This document shows, in pieces, positions 1-9,132 of a stretch of 61,534 nt of DNA; the stretch's first letter is position 1, and each line of letters starts with the position of its first letter. Origin of the DNA: CAZCDS01 sp964497585. Lineage in GTDB: Bacteria; Desulfobacterota; Desulfomonilia; Desulfomonilales; Desulfomonilaceae. A program made the position numbers and the translations under genes. The notes under the pieces are model-generated. The model saw only the letters and a list, made by a program, of their open reading frames with translations, was not told where the DNA came from and searched no databases. The stretch is taken from contig CAZCDS010000039.1 in the NCBI GenBank assembly GCA_964497585.1, positions 1 to 61,534 on the forward strand, written 5' to 3'.

Positions 1-379
1 CACGAGTTCGGGGGGTAGGGCCTTTTTCCAAAATGGCCCTCCCCGGACCCCTCCCCAAAAACTCCCAGGTTTCCGGCCGGTAGACCCAGCGCCTTTGTCG
101 ACCATCTTTGCCAGGCCGGCAATTTCCGGTCCTACCGAGGAGTTCAGTACTCAGCACTGTAGATTAGCGGGTTTGCGGTCTAAAGTGAAGGGGGCTCGCA
201 CAAGCCCGAGCAAGTGAGATTGGGGGACTGGCAACCCAATTTTCGCCAGCGGGCAGGATGGTCACGTGGGATCTACGCGAAATTCCTGGCGAAGCAGGTT
301 GCTCGTTGGCGTGAGGATAGAAGACACTAGGCGTCGTCCTTCCATCACTGTCGTACAGGGGGAGTCTCGCTTGTCGCGT
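1..379. other. Non-coding left edge
   Basis: No convincing gene is seen. A short imperfect palindrome lies near positions 18-41, where AGGGCC is answered by GGCCCT across an AT-rich centre; it could be a cruciform or part of a terminator for the minus-strand gene that ends at 380. There is no clean T-run, so a terminator is not claimed. Confidence 0.4.
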
Positions 380-2161
380 TCACTGGGTGTCACGCCGTAA
401 CCAGATTTCGGTCTCCTTCGATACTCGCTCAGAGAGCTTGATGCCAACCTCACCAGAGCTAACTTCTTCGACGGGCTCGTTTTCATCTTGTACTTCCAGG
501 ACCTCTGCCGCCCGGCACCTCCCCTCGTCGCAGAGGACGACAGACATACCTGTTTTCACCGTGAGGGCATCGACACGAAAGATCACGACGTAGCCACCGT
601 GGCGGATTTCGAATGGACCTGCAAGCTTGTCTGCGTCCGATGGCTGGAATCTGACGAGTCCGAAGCCGAAAAAGGCTTCTCGTGCATCCTCTTTCGAAAT
701 GAGACGATCGGTTACACTGAAGTACAGCTTAAAGAGGTCGTAGGTCGTAAGCAGGCCTCGGTCATCATTCTTTGCGTCCTCGATCTGCGTCTCATTGAAC
801 GGTGGATTCGTTCTTTGTTCAGGCGGAAGATATCGTTGATGGTTAACCAAGTACAGACCAAATACGTCAAGCGGTTTTCTTTCCTTCATTCGTCGGTACC
901 TGATCTTGCTTATCTGAGAGCAATCGCTGTCCGTTGACGTGCCGCCAAGGCCTTTCACCTCGATAACCAGGAGTCCGCGGTCAGTCTCGATCCTCAGGTC
1001 TTCCTCTCTAAGTTTGGGCTCTGTTTCGTCGACGTTGACCACATTATCAAATTCGAGCCACGTGAGAAATGTCTCGACTGCCTTCACGAGTACTGATCCC
1101 GATTGCTTGAGCAAATCGTGAAGAAATCCGAATTCCTGCCGGTTTGCATCAATTCTTTCATCGATTTCTCTCACCCGCTTGCTATATTCCGCTTCCAGTT
1201 GGTGCTTCTGCTGCAACAAGTCGTTTTCATTTGGCAATCTGTATAGAGGTGCCTTAATCCACACGAACTCCCTGGCGTCTGGAAACAGGCCCGGAACAAT
1301 GTCGGGCAACGCCTTCTCAAAAAGGTCGATCAGAAATGTCTTCTTCCCGCTTATGTGAGGAAAGAAGACAGCAAGATTGTTGTTGCGACGCCAGCTATAG
1401 GCCACTATTTCATGCGGCGTAGAAACCATAAGGGGGAGAAAGTTGTTATCTTTTAGCGACTTGCGCCCACTTTGCACGGTCGGGTGACGAAAAGATATGG
1501 AATACGCGGCCTCACGGTTGTGTCTCTCCAACAATGATCTTAGCTCCGAGGCATCTTTGAGCACAACACTCGTGTCCCTTCCTGTGAGGTTTTTGAACTC
1601 AGGAAGCCCCTCGAAAAACGCGTACAACGAATAGGTTGCAGAGCCGACCATCTGGGGCCTATCTGAGGTCAAAGCAACGCGTTGGTACTTAATCCGCTCG
1701 TTCTCTGCCGCGAAGACCACTAGGATAGACTCTTTTTCCATAAATGGTTCCAGCTTCGATTTCAGGATGCTGGCTGAGAGCGCTCGACTGTCGAACAATC
1801 TCTCAGGAAAAGAGCTGAGAAAGACTGATTCCATGCTGCCCTTGGTCCGAGTATTGACGTGATCTTCTTCAACGTAGGCGACCGTATTGTCGACTTGAAG
1901 GTCTATCACGACGATGTCGTACTCGTGCAGATTGGGAGGGAAGTCGAAGTTTGGAAGACAATAAACAGAGTCGTTGCGTTTCTCGTTCGGCACTTCCACC
2001 TGCGGTCCGAGCGTCCCGGAATAACAGTTGAAACCACGAGCCTTCAGGCCCTCGGCGCACTCAAGAGGGACGTCAATGAGGCATATCCTGGGTCTCTCCG
2101 CAATAGAAGGGGATTCACTGGCTTTCTCCAGAGATTCTTTCTCGGGGCTTTCTTGAGACAC
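380..2161 (-). CDS. PD-(D/E)XK nuclease-like protein of unknown function
   Basis: This is a soluble protein of 593 residues with a GTG start. The N-terminal third looks like a small alpha/beta domain (RICLIDVPLECAEGL, then HEYDIVVIDLQ). The C-terminal half has a restriction-endonuclease-like core: an acidic EEDLRI strand followed about ten residues later by LLVIEVKG, matching the D...ExK metal-binding pattern of the PD-(D/E)XK superfamily, then a Gln/Arg-rich helix (SQISKIRYRR). No methyltransferase, helicase or ATPase partner is next to it. The only upstream neighbour in the same orientation is the XRE-type regulator at 2255-2623, 93 bases away, and the two may be co-transcribed. A role in DNA cleavage or defence is inferred from the fold only. 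The GTG start is the first usable start codon after the regulator's stop codon in the same frame. Confidence 0.75.
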   Translation of the reverse strand: MSQESPEKESLEKASESPSIAERPRICLIDVPLECAEGLKARGFNCYSGTLGPQVEVPNEKRNDSVYCLPNFDFPPNLHEYDIVVIDLQVDNTVAYVEEDHVNTRTKGSMESVFLSSFPERLFDSRALSASILKSKLEPFMEKESILVVFAAENERIKYQRVALTSDRPQMVGSATYSLYAFFEGLPEFKNLTGRDTSVVLKDASELRSLLERHNREAAYSISFRHPTVQSGRKSLKDNNFLPLMVSTPHEIVAYSWRRNNNLAVFFPHISGKKTFLIDLFEKALPDIVPGLFPDAREFVWIKAPLYRLPNENDLLQQKHQLEAEYSKRVREIDERIDANRQEFGFLHDLLKQSGSVLVKAVETFLTWLEFDNVVNVDETEPKLREEDLRIETDRGLLVIEVKGLGGTSTDSDCSQISKIRYRRMKERKPLDVFGLYLVNHQRYLPPEQRTNPPFNETQIEDAKNDDRGLLTTYDLFKLYFSVTDRLISKEDAREAFFGFGLVRFQPSDADKLAGPFEIRHGGYVVIFRVDALTVKTGMSVVLCDEGRCRAAEVLEVQDENEPVEEVSSGEVGIKLSERVSKETEIWLRRDTQ

Positions 2162-2254
2162 CGTACCTACTTCTTGCTTCGTCTCAGCAGACGATGAAAT
2201 AAGAACCTTTCCGGTTCCCGCGCCCCCCGCACCTACGCGATCAGTCTCCCCGAT

Positions 2255-2623
2255 TCATGCTCCTGCGGGGACCAAGCGGATCTGGACCTTCCAATGGAGG
2301 GCAGCGGCTATTTTTGAGGCCATTCCCAGGAAATCGCCGTCGTAGTCTGCCTCTTCGAGATCCTCGATGACGGACGCAGTGGTACCGGCTAGGGGCGCGA
2401 GTTGCTCCCGGGTTAGACCGGCCTGCTGACGTAGGTCATAGAGCTGCCCGGCCACTTGGGCTTTGACCTCCAGCTCTTCAATGAATTCGTCTGTTTCCGG
2501 ATCATCCTCGATGTATCGTTCATAAGCCCATTGGTAACCATCGGAGTAGAACACGACTTCGACTTCCGGCAAACGTTTCTTCCTCACTCCCTTTTTTATC
2601 AATGATTTTGGGGGGGAGGTCAA
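2255..2623 (-). CDS. XRE-family helix-turn-helix protein, HigA-like
   Basis: This 122-residue protein has a helix-turn-helix in its C-terminal half: LRQQAGLTREQLAPLAGTT is the usual Cro/C1 pattern, followed by SVIEDLEEADYDGDF where antitoxins normally carry the IxxIE recognition stretch. The N-terminal half is acidic (ERYIEDDPETDEFIEELE), like the N-terminal part of HigA-type or phage-derived regulators. No RelE/HigB-type toxin flanks it; the 58-base gap upstream is too short for one. The adjacent downstream gene is the nuclease-like protein, so it may regulate that gene, or it may be an orphan antitoxin. Confidence 0.75.
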   Translation of the reverse strand: MTSPPKSLIKKGVRKKRLPEVEVVFYSDGYQWAYERYIEDDPETDEFIEELEVKAQVAGQLYDLRQQAGLTREQLAPLAGTTASVIEDLEEADYDGDFLGMASKIAAALHWKVQIRLVPAGA

Positions 2624-2681
2624 GCTCGACGGAACTCCGCGGAATGAAGGGAACGCTCACCGTTTCAACTGTTCGTCAAAA

Positions 2682-3557
2682 TCATCTTCCAGAGCGGGGA
2701 TGGACTGGCTCCCCGCCCTTTCCCATTTCGGTGAGAGGTCCCGAGTGTTCCAGTTTCAGCGCGGCCATCGCCGCGGCAAAATCTCCCGCTTCCCTGATAC
2801 CGGCGGATGCCATTCTCTTGAAGAGGTACGCTGCCGCGAAGGTGTCTCCGCAGCCCGTTGCGTCAACCGCTGTTCGTGGAGTGACCGCGCGAATGGGTTC
2901 AAATTCCCCGTCCTTATAGATCAGGCCCCCCTGTGACCCGCGGGTGATGACAACTTCGTTCGGCCCGAAGGAAGCGATTTTGCGCGCTGCCTCCTTGGGA
3001 TCGGTTTCCCCGGAAAGGATTCTCGCCTCCGACTCATCAGCCTTGAGAATGTTCACCAGGGAGAGTCCTTCCGCCTTTTCTTCCCAGTCGGACGGCAAAA
3101 CCGATCCTTTGTCGACGCCGCGGAGATAGCCCTGTACGTCGAGCAAAAGCACCGCCTGTCCCGACAACCGCTCGATCACGACGACCGGGATGTCGTGTTT
3201 TGTCAAAGGACCAAGATGAAAGCTGCGTGCGGACAACCCCGCCACGTCCGTCACGTTGAAGGGATCGGCCAGGCTGCGGATCTTCTGTTCTCGGACGCTT
3301 GTGCTTTGCGAGTAGATATTCTCAAAGACGGTGGTGTGTTCGCATGCGCGGCACACCACGTGGATTCCGCTCCCGATCAGGTCGGCCAGGAGGCTCTCGT
3401 CACCGGCGGCGACTTTTGTGAGCACGGCCACGCGTGCTCCCATACTGCTGAGCGCCATGGAAGCGTAGAAAGCAGTGCCGCCCGGCATGACGGTTTCCCG
3501 ATCTCCTATTCGCACGTAATCCCGGGTCACATGGCCTATCACACAGAAGTCGAACAT
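2682..3557 (-). CDS. PfkB-family carbohydrate kinase
   Basis: This is a ribokinase-type sugar kinase of 291 residues. The N-terminus (FCVIGHVTRDYV, then PGGTAFYASMALSSMGA) is the PfkB substrate-binding region with its Gly-Gly motif. The C-terminal PfkB signature DATGCGDTFAAAYLF has the catalytic Asp in GCGD, with Cys in place of the commoner Ala. VVITRGSQGG precedes it, as in the ATP site. The substrate cannot be read from sequence; sugars, nucleosides or fructose phosphates are all possible. It starts at ATG 3557 and its neighbours give no pathway clue. Confidence 0.85.
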   Translation of the reverse strand: MFDFCVIGHVTRDYVRIGDRETVMPGGTAFYASMALSSMGARVAVLTKVAAGDESLLADLIGSGIHVVCRACEHTTVFENIYSQSTSVREQKIRSLADPFNVTDVAGLSARSFHLGPLTKHDIPVVVIERLSGQAVLLLDVQGYLRGVDKGSVLPSDWEEKAEGLSLVNILKADESEARILSGETDPKEAARKIASFGPNEVVITRGSQGGLIYKDGEFEPIRAVTPRTAVDATGCGDTFAAAYLFKRMASAGIREAGDFAAAMAALKLEHSGPLTEMGKGGEPVHPRSGR

Positions 3558-3776
3558 CGGGCGTTGAGTCCTTGCTCACCCGAACTTATGCGGTGAGTGT
3601 GCGAAGCGGAGCAATGAGGCAGCGGACACAGTTGTGAGAGTTTGCGTGCGACAACCAGTCCGGCATCAAGGCTGTAAGATATCCGTCATAGAGACAGGCA
3701 TCCAAGCTGCGGACCGCGATTTCCTTATCTTCTCCCTGCCCCTCTGCTTCTGGGTTGGAGACTTCCTCTCCCACCC

Positions 3777-4349
3777 CTATTCTTCGCACCTGGCGACCTC
3801 CGCTTCCACGAGGCGCTTCAGTTCAGGATCCGTGAATTCCATGCCGGCGACGAGGCAGCGCAGATGGGGAGGAAGCCTCTTGAGTCCCCAATGAATCCGA
3901 TGGACGATCTCGTCCTGGGTGTGGCGCGCGGCGTAGAACTCCACGTTGTTCCCGAAGAATGACAGCGAGTCCGCGTGCTTGATGATATCGGATCGGGGAG
4001 TTCCTCCGAATTCATGCCTCGATACCAGATCCTTCACCTCCGCAACGATCGCCTCGTCTACTCCGCATTCCACCAGGATTTCGCAAAGGATGCGGGCGCT
4101 GTTGCGCGCATGGGCCCTCTTGTATTCATCAAAATCATCGTAATTCGTACGCTGCACGCGTCGGTCCGGAAAGGCCCGCTCGATGTCATGCCCGAGCGCG
4201 GCAACCCTCAAACTGACATCTGGAGTCCGTGCCAGAAAGGCGACCCATTTGAGCGTGTCTCGCGAGTGCTCCGCGTCTTCGGGCACGGGTGAAACACCGA
4301 CCAGCTCTGCTATCTTTCTTTCCGCGCATTCGATGCGGTCAGCTTCCAT
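3777..4349 (-). CDS. DUF4202-like HD-type protein
   Basis: From ATG 4349 the product has 190 residues. It contains AEHSRDTLKWV, then LRVAALGHDIERAFPDRR, a His...His-Asp arrangement like that of HD-type metal-dependent hydrolases, followed by RHEFGG and KHADSLSFF, which could supply further metal ligands. The pattern matches what I recall of the DUF4202 family, often annotated only by number. Substrate is unknown. A longer reading from 4403 adds 18 residues but lacks a better ribosome site; a GAGG stretch precedes the chosen start at some distance. It is divergent from the membrane protein at 4738. Confidence 0.7.
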   Translation of the reverse strand: MEADRIECAERKIAELVGVSPVPEDAEHSRDTLKWVAFLARTPDVSLRVAALGHDIERAFPDRRVQRTNYDDFDEYKRAHARNSARILCEILVECGVDEAIVAEVKDLVSRHEFGGTPRSDIIKHADSLSFFGNNVEFYAARHTQDEIVHRIHWGLKRLPPHLRCLVAGMEFTDPELKRLVEAEVARCEE

Positions 4350-4737
4350 GGGGATGCTAAACTCCTCACTCCTACTGTGCGTTTTAAAGGAGCCAACAGT
4401 CAATACGTGCGGTTCGCCGGGGACCCATGGCGCCAGCCCTGCGCGGTGAACTCTTACTCAAATATCCAGTCTGGTCAAGGTGTAGCGTTTCAAATCCCAA
4501 TCGGTTAGAATTGATAGAGGCAATGGTTCTGAAAAAAGTGGGGCTTTTTCGATTGACGGCTGGGTGCATCGTCCAAATGCCAGTCAAAATAGCGCCAAGA
4601 GCCCTTTTTTTATTTACATCACTAGGTCACGGTGATAGGGAGCCATTTTAAAAGGCAAAACCGGGGGATTTTTCACCGGGGACACGGCGGTACGGGGCGT
4701 GCAAAAACTGACGAAAGAGCGGTTGAGGTTCGGGGTC
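4350..4737. other. Divergent intergenic region
   Basis: About 390 bases separate the start of the minus-strand DUF4202-like gene from the plus-strand membrane protein. It must hold both promoters if each gene has its own, but I see no high-scoring -35/-10 pair. No RNA gene or convincing small ORF was found. Confidence 0.35.
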
Positions 4738-6096
4738 ATGTCACTATCATTTGAAGGACCGAAACCAGTCGGGCCGGACGAAAAACCCGTCCGACAATCC
4801 GGACCCATTGGACGCGGCCAATCATTGAGGTTGCCCGTGGGGGCGACACTGTCGGCCGTCGTTGTGGCTTTCTCTTTTCCTCTTCTATGTCTCGCTGCCG
4901 CGCCGATCCCCGGGGAGGAGCACGTCGGAATTCTGTACACCATAACACATCTGCACTGGGCGGCCTATCTGATCCTCCTCATAATTTTCGTACTTTCGGT
5001 ACTGAACCTGATCTATCAGAGCCGAGCCTACATCCCAGAGGCATCTGAGGAAGGTCATGCCCGTAGCAGAAACGAAGCGTCCCGGCGACGGGATGGCTCA
5101 CCGGCAGGTAGGCCCTTCAGCTCTTCTGAGATGGGGCGTTCGGGGAGGGAGCCCCTCCTGGGCGCAGGATCACACCCGGAGGTTTATGCACCTCCTGATG
5201 GCAGTTCCGTCGGCCAGGCCCGAAGAGTTCAGCGAACAGGCCCCGTTGGATCTTCCCAACCCACCCCGCTCGACGGGGTCAACCATCCGTTGCCCCCTCT
5301 CAGGGTCAGGGGCGACAACGGTTCCGGAGCGCCGAAGACAAGGGAAGAAAAATCTGAAAAACAGCCGCAGTCACGTCCCTTCCGATTCACGTCTGCAGTA
5401 GACTTACCTTCGCCGGAGGAGGTTGAAAGGCGCGAACGAGAGAAACTGGTGGTTACAGGCACGGTCAAGGGAGTTGATGGAAAGGGGATCGCGTCGGTCC
5501 TCGTCTATCTCACGGACGAAGCGGGCAATCGTCTGGGCCAGTCATGCAGGAGTCTCCCTGATACCGGTGAATTCAAGGTCCAGATCAATGAACCGGGTCG
5601 GTACGTCCTGAACGCGTACAAGAGAGGGTTCACCATGGAGAAGCCAGTACCCCCGGTCCTCCCTGTAGAATCGGGAAAGATCGAAGGGTACAGTCTCCAA
5701 ATGATACCGGAAGGGTGTCTCGTCCATGGCAAGGTGCTCACCGAAGGAGGAGGTGAACCTCCGGAAGGGCTGAAGGTAACGTGCGTCCGAAAGGGAGGTG
5801 ACTTCTCACGCTCGGAGCCTATAGGAACGGACGGAGAGTTCCGGTTTTTCGGAGTGCCGCATGATTCTGAGTACGTTCTTGAAGTCAGAGGACCTGACGG
5901 GGTTCTCCTCAGTACTTCAGCCCAGATTGAAACATCACGAAAGCGAGAAGTCTCTTGCGAGATTCAGATACCGTCACCGCAGAAGGAACAGGCCGGCCAA
6001 TCCCGAGGCTCCGAGGAAGAGGGATGGAGTAACGATGAGGAGTCGAATTCCGAACTCGCGGATGAATCCCCCTCAGATCACGCGCCGAGAACCTGA
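4738..6096 (+). CDS. Membrane protein with carboxypeptidase-regulatory-like repeats
   Basis: From ATG 4738 (GAGG about ten bases upstream) the protein has 452 residues. Two hydrophobic helices lie near the N-terminus: one in SAVVVAFSFPLLCLAAA, the next in AAYLILLIIFVLSVLNLIY. A long low-complexity Arg/Ser/Gly/Pro linker follows, then at least two beta-rich segments of the carboxypeptidase-regulatory type (VVTGTVKGVDGKGIASVLVY with GRYVLNAYKRGF; then CLVHGKVLTEGGGEPPEGL with YVLEVRG). Such domains bind or scaffold extracytoplasmic proteins and sugars. An upstream in-frame GTG at 4699 is possible. Function unknown. Confidence 0.65.
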   Translation: MSLSFEGPKPVGPDEKPVRQSGPIGRGQSLRLPVGATLSAVVVAFSFPLLCLAAAPIPGEEHVGILYTITHLHWAAYLILLIIFVLSVLNLIYQSRAYIPEASEEGHARSRNEASRRRDGSPAGRPFSSSEMGRSGREPLLGAGSHPEVYAPPDGSSVGQARRVQRTGPVGSSQPTPLDGVNHPLPPLRVRGDNGSGAPKTREEKSEKQPQSRPFRFTSAVDLPSPEEVERREREKLVVTGTVKGVDGKGIASVLVYLTDEAGNRLGQSCRSLPDTGEFKVQINEPGRYVLNAYKRGFTMEKPVPPVLPVESGKIEGYSLQMIPEGCLVHGKVLTEGGGEPPEGLKVTCVRKGGDFSRSEPIGTDGEFRFFGVPHDSEYVLEVRGPDGVLLSTSAQIETSRKREVSCEIQIPSPQKEQAGQSRGSEEEGWSNDEESNSELADESPSDHAPRT

Positions 6097-6114
6097 TCTC
6101 GAGCCGCGGGACCC

Positions 6115-6906
6115 TCAGCGGACGTTTTCTCCCGCCTCATAACCCCTCGATTCAACCCCAGTTTTGAGCTTTCCTACGACGATTCTTCTGATTCGATCCC
6201 CCGCCGCCCTGAGCACGACTGCCACCAGTTCTTCCACGTCCCATTCAGGGCTTAAGAGATCCACCTTGTTGAGAAAGGGCACCACGCGCGACCGCTCCGG
6301 TACCCCCCGGATTCCCCCTTCTGGATGCCCGAGAAGCAGACCGATCGATTCAGGGCTGATCGTTTCTCCTGGCTGGAGACCGGTTACCGCTAGGAATCTC
6401 TCGAGGCGGAAGACCAGATCCTCCGTCACACGCGCGCCGATGCAATCCAGACCCACCACGGGAATTACCAGCTCCGCAGCGCCGGGGATCACCGGTTCCC
6501 ATTTCTCCGGAGCCTTGACTGACCGGCCCGCCGCTCCATCGGCTTCCACAAGGACTGAGTCTGCGTACCGGAGGCTGTCGTAAATTGTCTCTTCGGAAAC
6601 GCCGTCTACCTTTCCGACCTTGAGAAGGGAAGACCCTAGTGTCACATGTCCGTGACGGGCCAGGCCCGCAGCAAGATTTGCCCGGGAGACATCCTCGCTC
6701 AAGAGGACGAGACCGGGGGATTGATCGGGCCGAGGCGGGAAGATCTTGGTCGTGGTGGTCGTTACCACGCGCCGGCCGAGGGAGACCATCTCCCGGGCCA
6801 GGGAGTACATGAGAGAAGTCTTCCCCCCTGCTCCCACAAGCGCAACGACGCGCGTGCCGGAGTCGATGCGGAATGCCTTGCACAGGGGTGTCTTCCGGAC
6901 CGCCAT
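6115..6906 (-). CDS. yqeC: YqeC-family putative selenium-dependent hydroxylase accessory protein
   Basis: This is a P-loop protein of 263 residues. VVALVGAGGKTSLMYSLA near the N-terminus is the nucleotide-binding loop; VVTTTTTKIFPP and SVLVEADGAAGRSVKAP are signature stretches of the YqeC family; FLNKVDLL is the base-recognition-like motif near the end. YqeC proteins accompany selenium-dependent molybdenum hydroxylases and their cofactor maturation genes, but their biochemical role is not settled. No molybdenum hydroxylase, xdhC-like or mocA gene lies in this window, so the partner must be elsewhere if it exists. Confidence 0.8.
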   Translation of the reverse strand: MAVRKTPLCKAFRIDSGTRVVALVGAGGKTSLMYSLAREMVSLGRRVVTTTTTKIFPPRPDQSPGLVLLSEDVSRANLAAGLARHGHVTLGSSLLKVGKVDGVSEETIYDSLRYADSVLVEADGAAGRSVKAPEKWEPVIPGAAELVIPVVGLDCIGARVTEDLVFRLERFLAVTGLQPGETISPESIGLLLGHPEGGIRGVPERSRVVPFLNKVDLLSPEWDVEELVAVVLRAAGDRIRRIVVGKLKTGVESRGYEAGENVR

Positions 6907-6987
6907 TACTCAAGCGCTCGTGACACGCGAGATTGGCCTACGCAAACGACCGGGAAATGGGGGAAAGCAACTCAACGCTGCGTTCGG

Positions 6988-7335
6988 TCAGATCCAGGGA
7001 GGGCACAGGCTATACCTGATGCGAAAAGAAGAGCCGTTGCCCGAGATTATCATCGGGCACTTGTGGTAATCGTATTTGTAGAATTTCAGGGTATAGGTGC
7101 CCCAGTTGCCAATGTCGTAGCACTTGGTCTGCTTGTCCCAGGTGACCCAGACCTTGAACCGGTCAACCAATTCGAACGGCGGATGGGCACGGATATCGTA
7201 GACCTGAACGTACACGGGACCTATGTGACCTTTGGGCCAGTTGATGATATATCTCGTTCCACGGGCTGCACAAATAACGGGGAGCACAACGACCAACAAG
7301 CCTACGAACACCAAACGACAGATCCATCGCTTCAT
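6988..7335 (-). CDS. Small secreted protein of unknown function
   Basis: This protein of 115 residues begins with a clear signal peptide: MKRWICR, a hydrophobic stretch LVFVGLLVVVLPVI, then a probable cleavage near CAARG. The mature part is about 90 residues, rich in Tyr, Trp and Lys, with four Cys in the whole chain after the signal (counting the one near the cleavage site) and the stretch YDIGNWGTYTLKFYKYDYHKC. A good ribosome site (AAGGGAACGGAA) precedes the ATG. I do not recognise the family. It probably acts in the periplasm. Confidence 0.6.
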   Translation of the reverse strand: MKRWICRLVFVGLLVVVLPVICAARGTRYIINWPKGHIGPVYVQVYDIRAHPPFELVDRFKVWVTWDKQTKCYDIGNWGTYTLKFYKYDYHKCPMIISGNGSSFRIRYSLCPPWI

Positions 7336-7697
7336 TTCCGTTCCCTTTCAACGAGCCGCGAGGCTCTCAGCAAATTGCCGGCATTAATATATCATAATTA
7401 ACAAGATGTTGAAAGGTTTTTATAAACCAGTTTGTTGCTTTTGGGACTCCCAGGCGGAGATGTGACCCCTGAAGGGCCCCCTGCGCCATGGCGCAAACGT
7501 TTCCCTGCGGGCCACTCATCCTGTTACGAGGCACCGGTCCGGTCGCAAAAGAGCGTGCACGCACTCATCCAGGAAGGAATCGTTCGGTTCGGGTAGAATA
7601 GCGATGACCCTGGAAGCTCACCGGAGTTGTGGACGAGGATCAGGCTTGGCATGACTCAGGCACGTTTGGACCGCGGGCGACGTGCGACGGAGGAGGA
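7336..7697. other. Intergenic region before the glycerate kinase
   Basis: This stretch separates the divergent secreted-protein gene and the glycerate kinase gene. A locally AT-rich part (about 7380-7430) is the likeliest place for promoters. A TAGAAT hexamer occurs near 7596, but I could not pair it with a good -35. No gene is supported. Confidence 0.35.
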
Positions 7698-9044
7698 ATG
7701 ACTGAACGGGAAAAGCGGAAGAGACTAAGGACAGACGCTCGTGTCATCCTCGACGCGGCGATCGAGGCAGCGAATCCGGAAAGGGCGGTTGAGCGTTTCG
7801 TGGCGCGGGAGGGTGATCGGCTTTGCGTTGGCGAGGAGTTGAAGCTCAACCTGTCCGATTGTGCCCGCATTCTCGTGGTGGGCGCGGGAAAGGCCGGCGC
7901 GGCCATGGCAAGGGCACTGGAGCGAATCATCGGGGATCGGATAAGCGATGGGCTGATTTGCGTCAAGTACGGGCACGGACTCCCGCTGCAGAAGCTCAGG
8001 CTTGCCGAGGGCGCGCATCCGGTGCCGGACCGTGCGGGCGCGGACGCGGCCGCGCAGATCGTCAGAATCCTTGAATCAGCGGGGGAAAATGATCTCGTTT
8101 TTTCCCTCATCTCGGGGGGAGGCTCGGCTCTTCTCCCCGCGGCTATTCCGCCCATTACCCTCGAACAGAAGCAGCAGCTCACCGAAGAACTCCTGGCGGT
8201 GGGAGCCGGCATCCATGAGATAAACACGATCCGCAAGCATCTTTCTCTTTCCAAGGGGGGCAATCTGATGATGGCCGCGTACCCTGCCCGGGTCGTCAAT
8301 CTGATGCTCTCGGACGTCATCGGTGACGATCCCGACACCATCGCTTCGGGGCCCTTTGTCCCTGACACGACCACCTTTGCCGACGCGGAGCAGATCCTTA
8401 TCCGATACGGGCTGATCGATTCGACGGCGCCGGAGATCGCTGAGCGAATTCGACAAGGAGTCGCTGGCCGGGTCCAGGAGAATCCGCAAGAGGGCGACCC
8501 GATCTTCGATCGCGCAACGAACATTGTTGTCGGGTCCAATATTCAGTCCCTCATGGCTGCCGCGGTCAGGGCGCGTGAGCTGGGTTATCGAACGCTCGTT
8601 CTCTCCTCGACAATATCGGGTGACGCAGCAGCGGCGGCCCATTTCCATGCTTCACTGGCCGAGGAGATCCGCAAGACCGGAAATCCTCTGGAGCCACCCG
8701 CGTGTCTCGTGAGCGGAGGGGAAACCACGGTGAAGGTGATCGGAGACGGACTTGGCGGCAGAAATCAGGAATTCGCTCTGGCATTGGTGGAGCGATCGTC
8801 TCGCATTCCCGACGCGCTCTTCCTCAGCGCGGGAACGGACGGGACCGACGGTCCCACGGACGCGGCCGGCGCGGTCGTGGACTCGGAGACGCTGGAACGT
8901 GCGATCTCAATGGGAATGGATCCGGGGGATTTCCTGCGGAACAACGACTCGTACCATTTTTTCGAGAGGCTGGGGGACCTCATCATCACCGGCCCGACAC
9001 GGACCAACGTCATGGATGTCCGGATCGTGCTGGTGGGAGAATGA
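7698..9044 (+). CDS. gckA: Glycerate 2-kinase (DUF4147/MOFRL family)
   Basis: This is a class II glycerate kinase of 448 residues, expected to phosphorylate D-glycerate to 2-phosphoglycerate with ATP. The N-terminal DUF4147 domain shows ILVVGAGKAGAAMARALE and VFSLISGGGSALLPAA; the C-terminal MOFRL domain carries CLVSGGETTVKV, GGRNQEFALAL and SAGTDGTDGPTDAAGA, all hallmark stretches. The ATG at 7698 lies just after AGGAGG, which decides this start over an in-frame upstream codon at 7629. It links serine or glyoxylate-derived glycerate to lower glycolysis. Confidence 0.92.
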   Translation: MTEREKRKRLRTDARVILDAAIEAANPERAVERFVAREGDRLCVGEELKLNLSDCARILVVGAGKAGAAMARALERIIGDRISDGLICVKYGHGLPLQKLRLAEGAHPVPDRAGADAAAQIVRILESAGENDLVFSLISGGGSALLPAAIPPITLEQKQQLTEELLAVGAGIHEINTIRKHLSLSKGGNLMMAAYPARVVNLMLSDVIGDDPDTIASGPFVPDTTTFADAEQILIRYGLIDSTAPEIAERIRQGVAGRVQENPQEGDPIFDRATNIVVGSNIQSLMAAAVRARELGYRTLVLSSTISGDAAAAAHFHASLAEEIRKTGNPLEPPACLVSGGETTVKVIGDGLGGRNQEFALALVERSSRIPDALFLSAGTDGTDGPTDAAGAVVDSETLERAISMGMDPGDFLRNNDSYHFFERLGDLIITGPTRTNVMDVRIVLVGE

Positions 9045-9132
9045 CTTGCCCAACGGTCATCGAAGGAAGACACGTTGCGGTCTGTTTAATTAAATCTTGT
9101 TGCCTTGCGGCTTAAGAAAGGGGCGGTTTGCG

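Noticed and set aside
3586..3789. 67-codon minus-strand frame between the PfkB and DUF4202-like genes
   Set aside because: It begins within the neighbouring gene, has no recognisable motif and no clear ribosome site.
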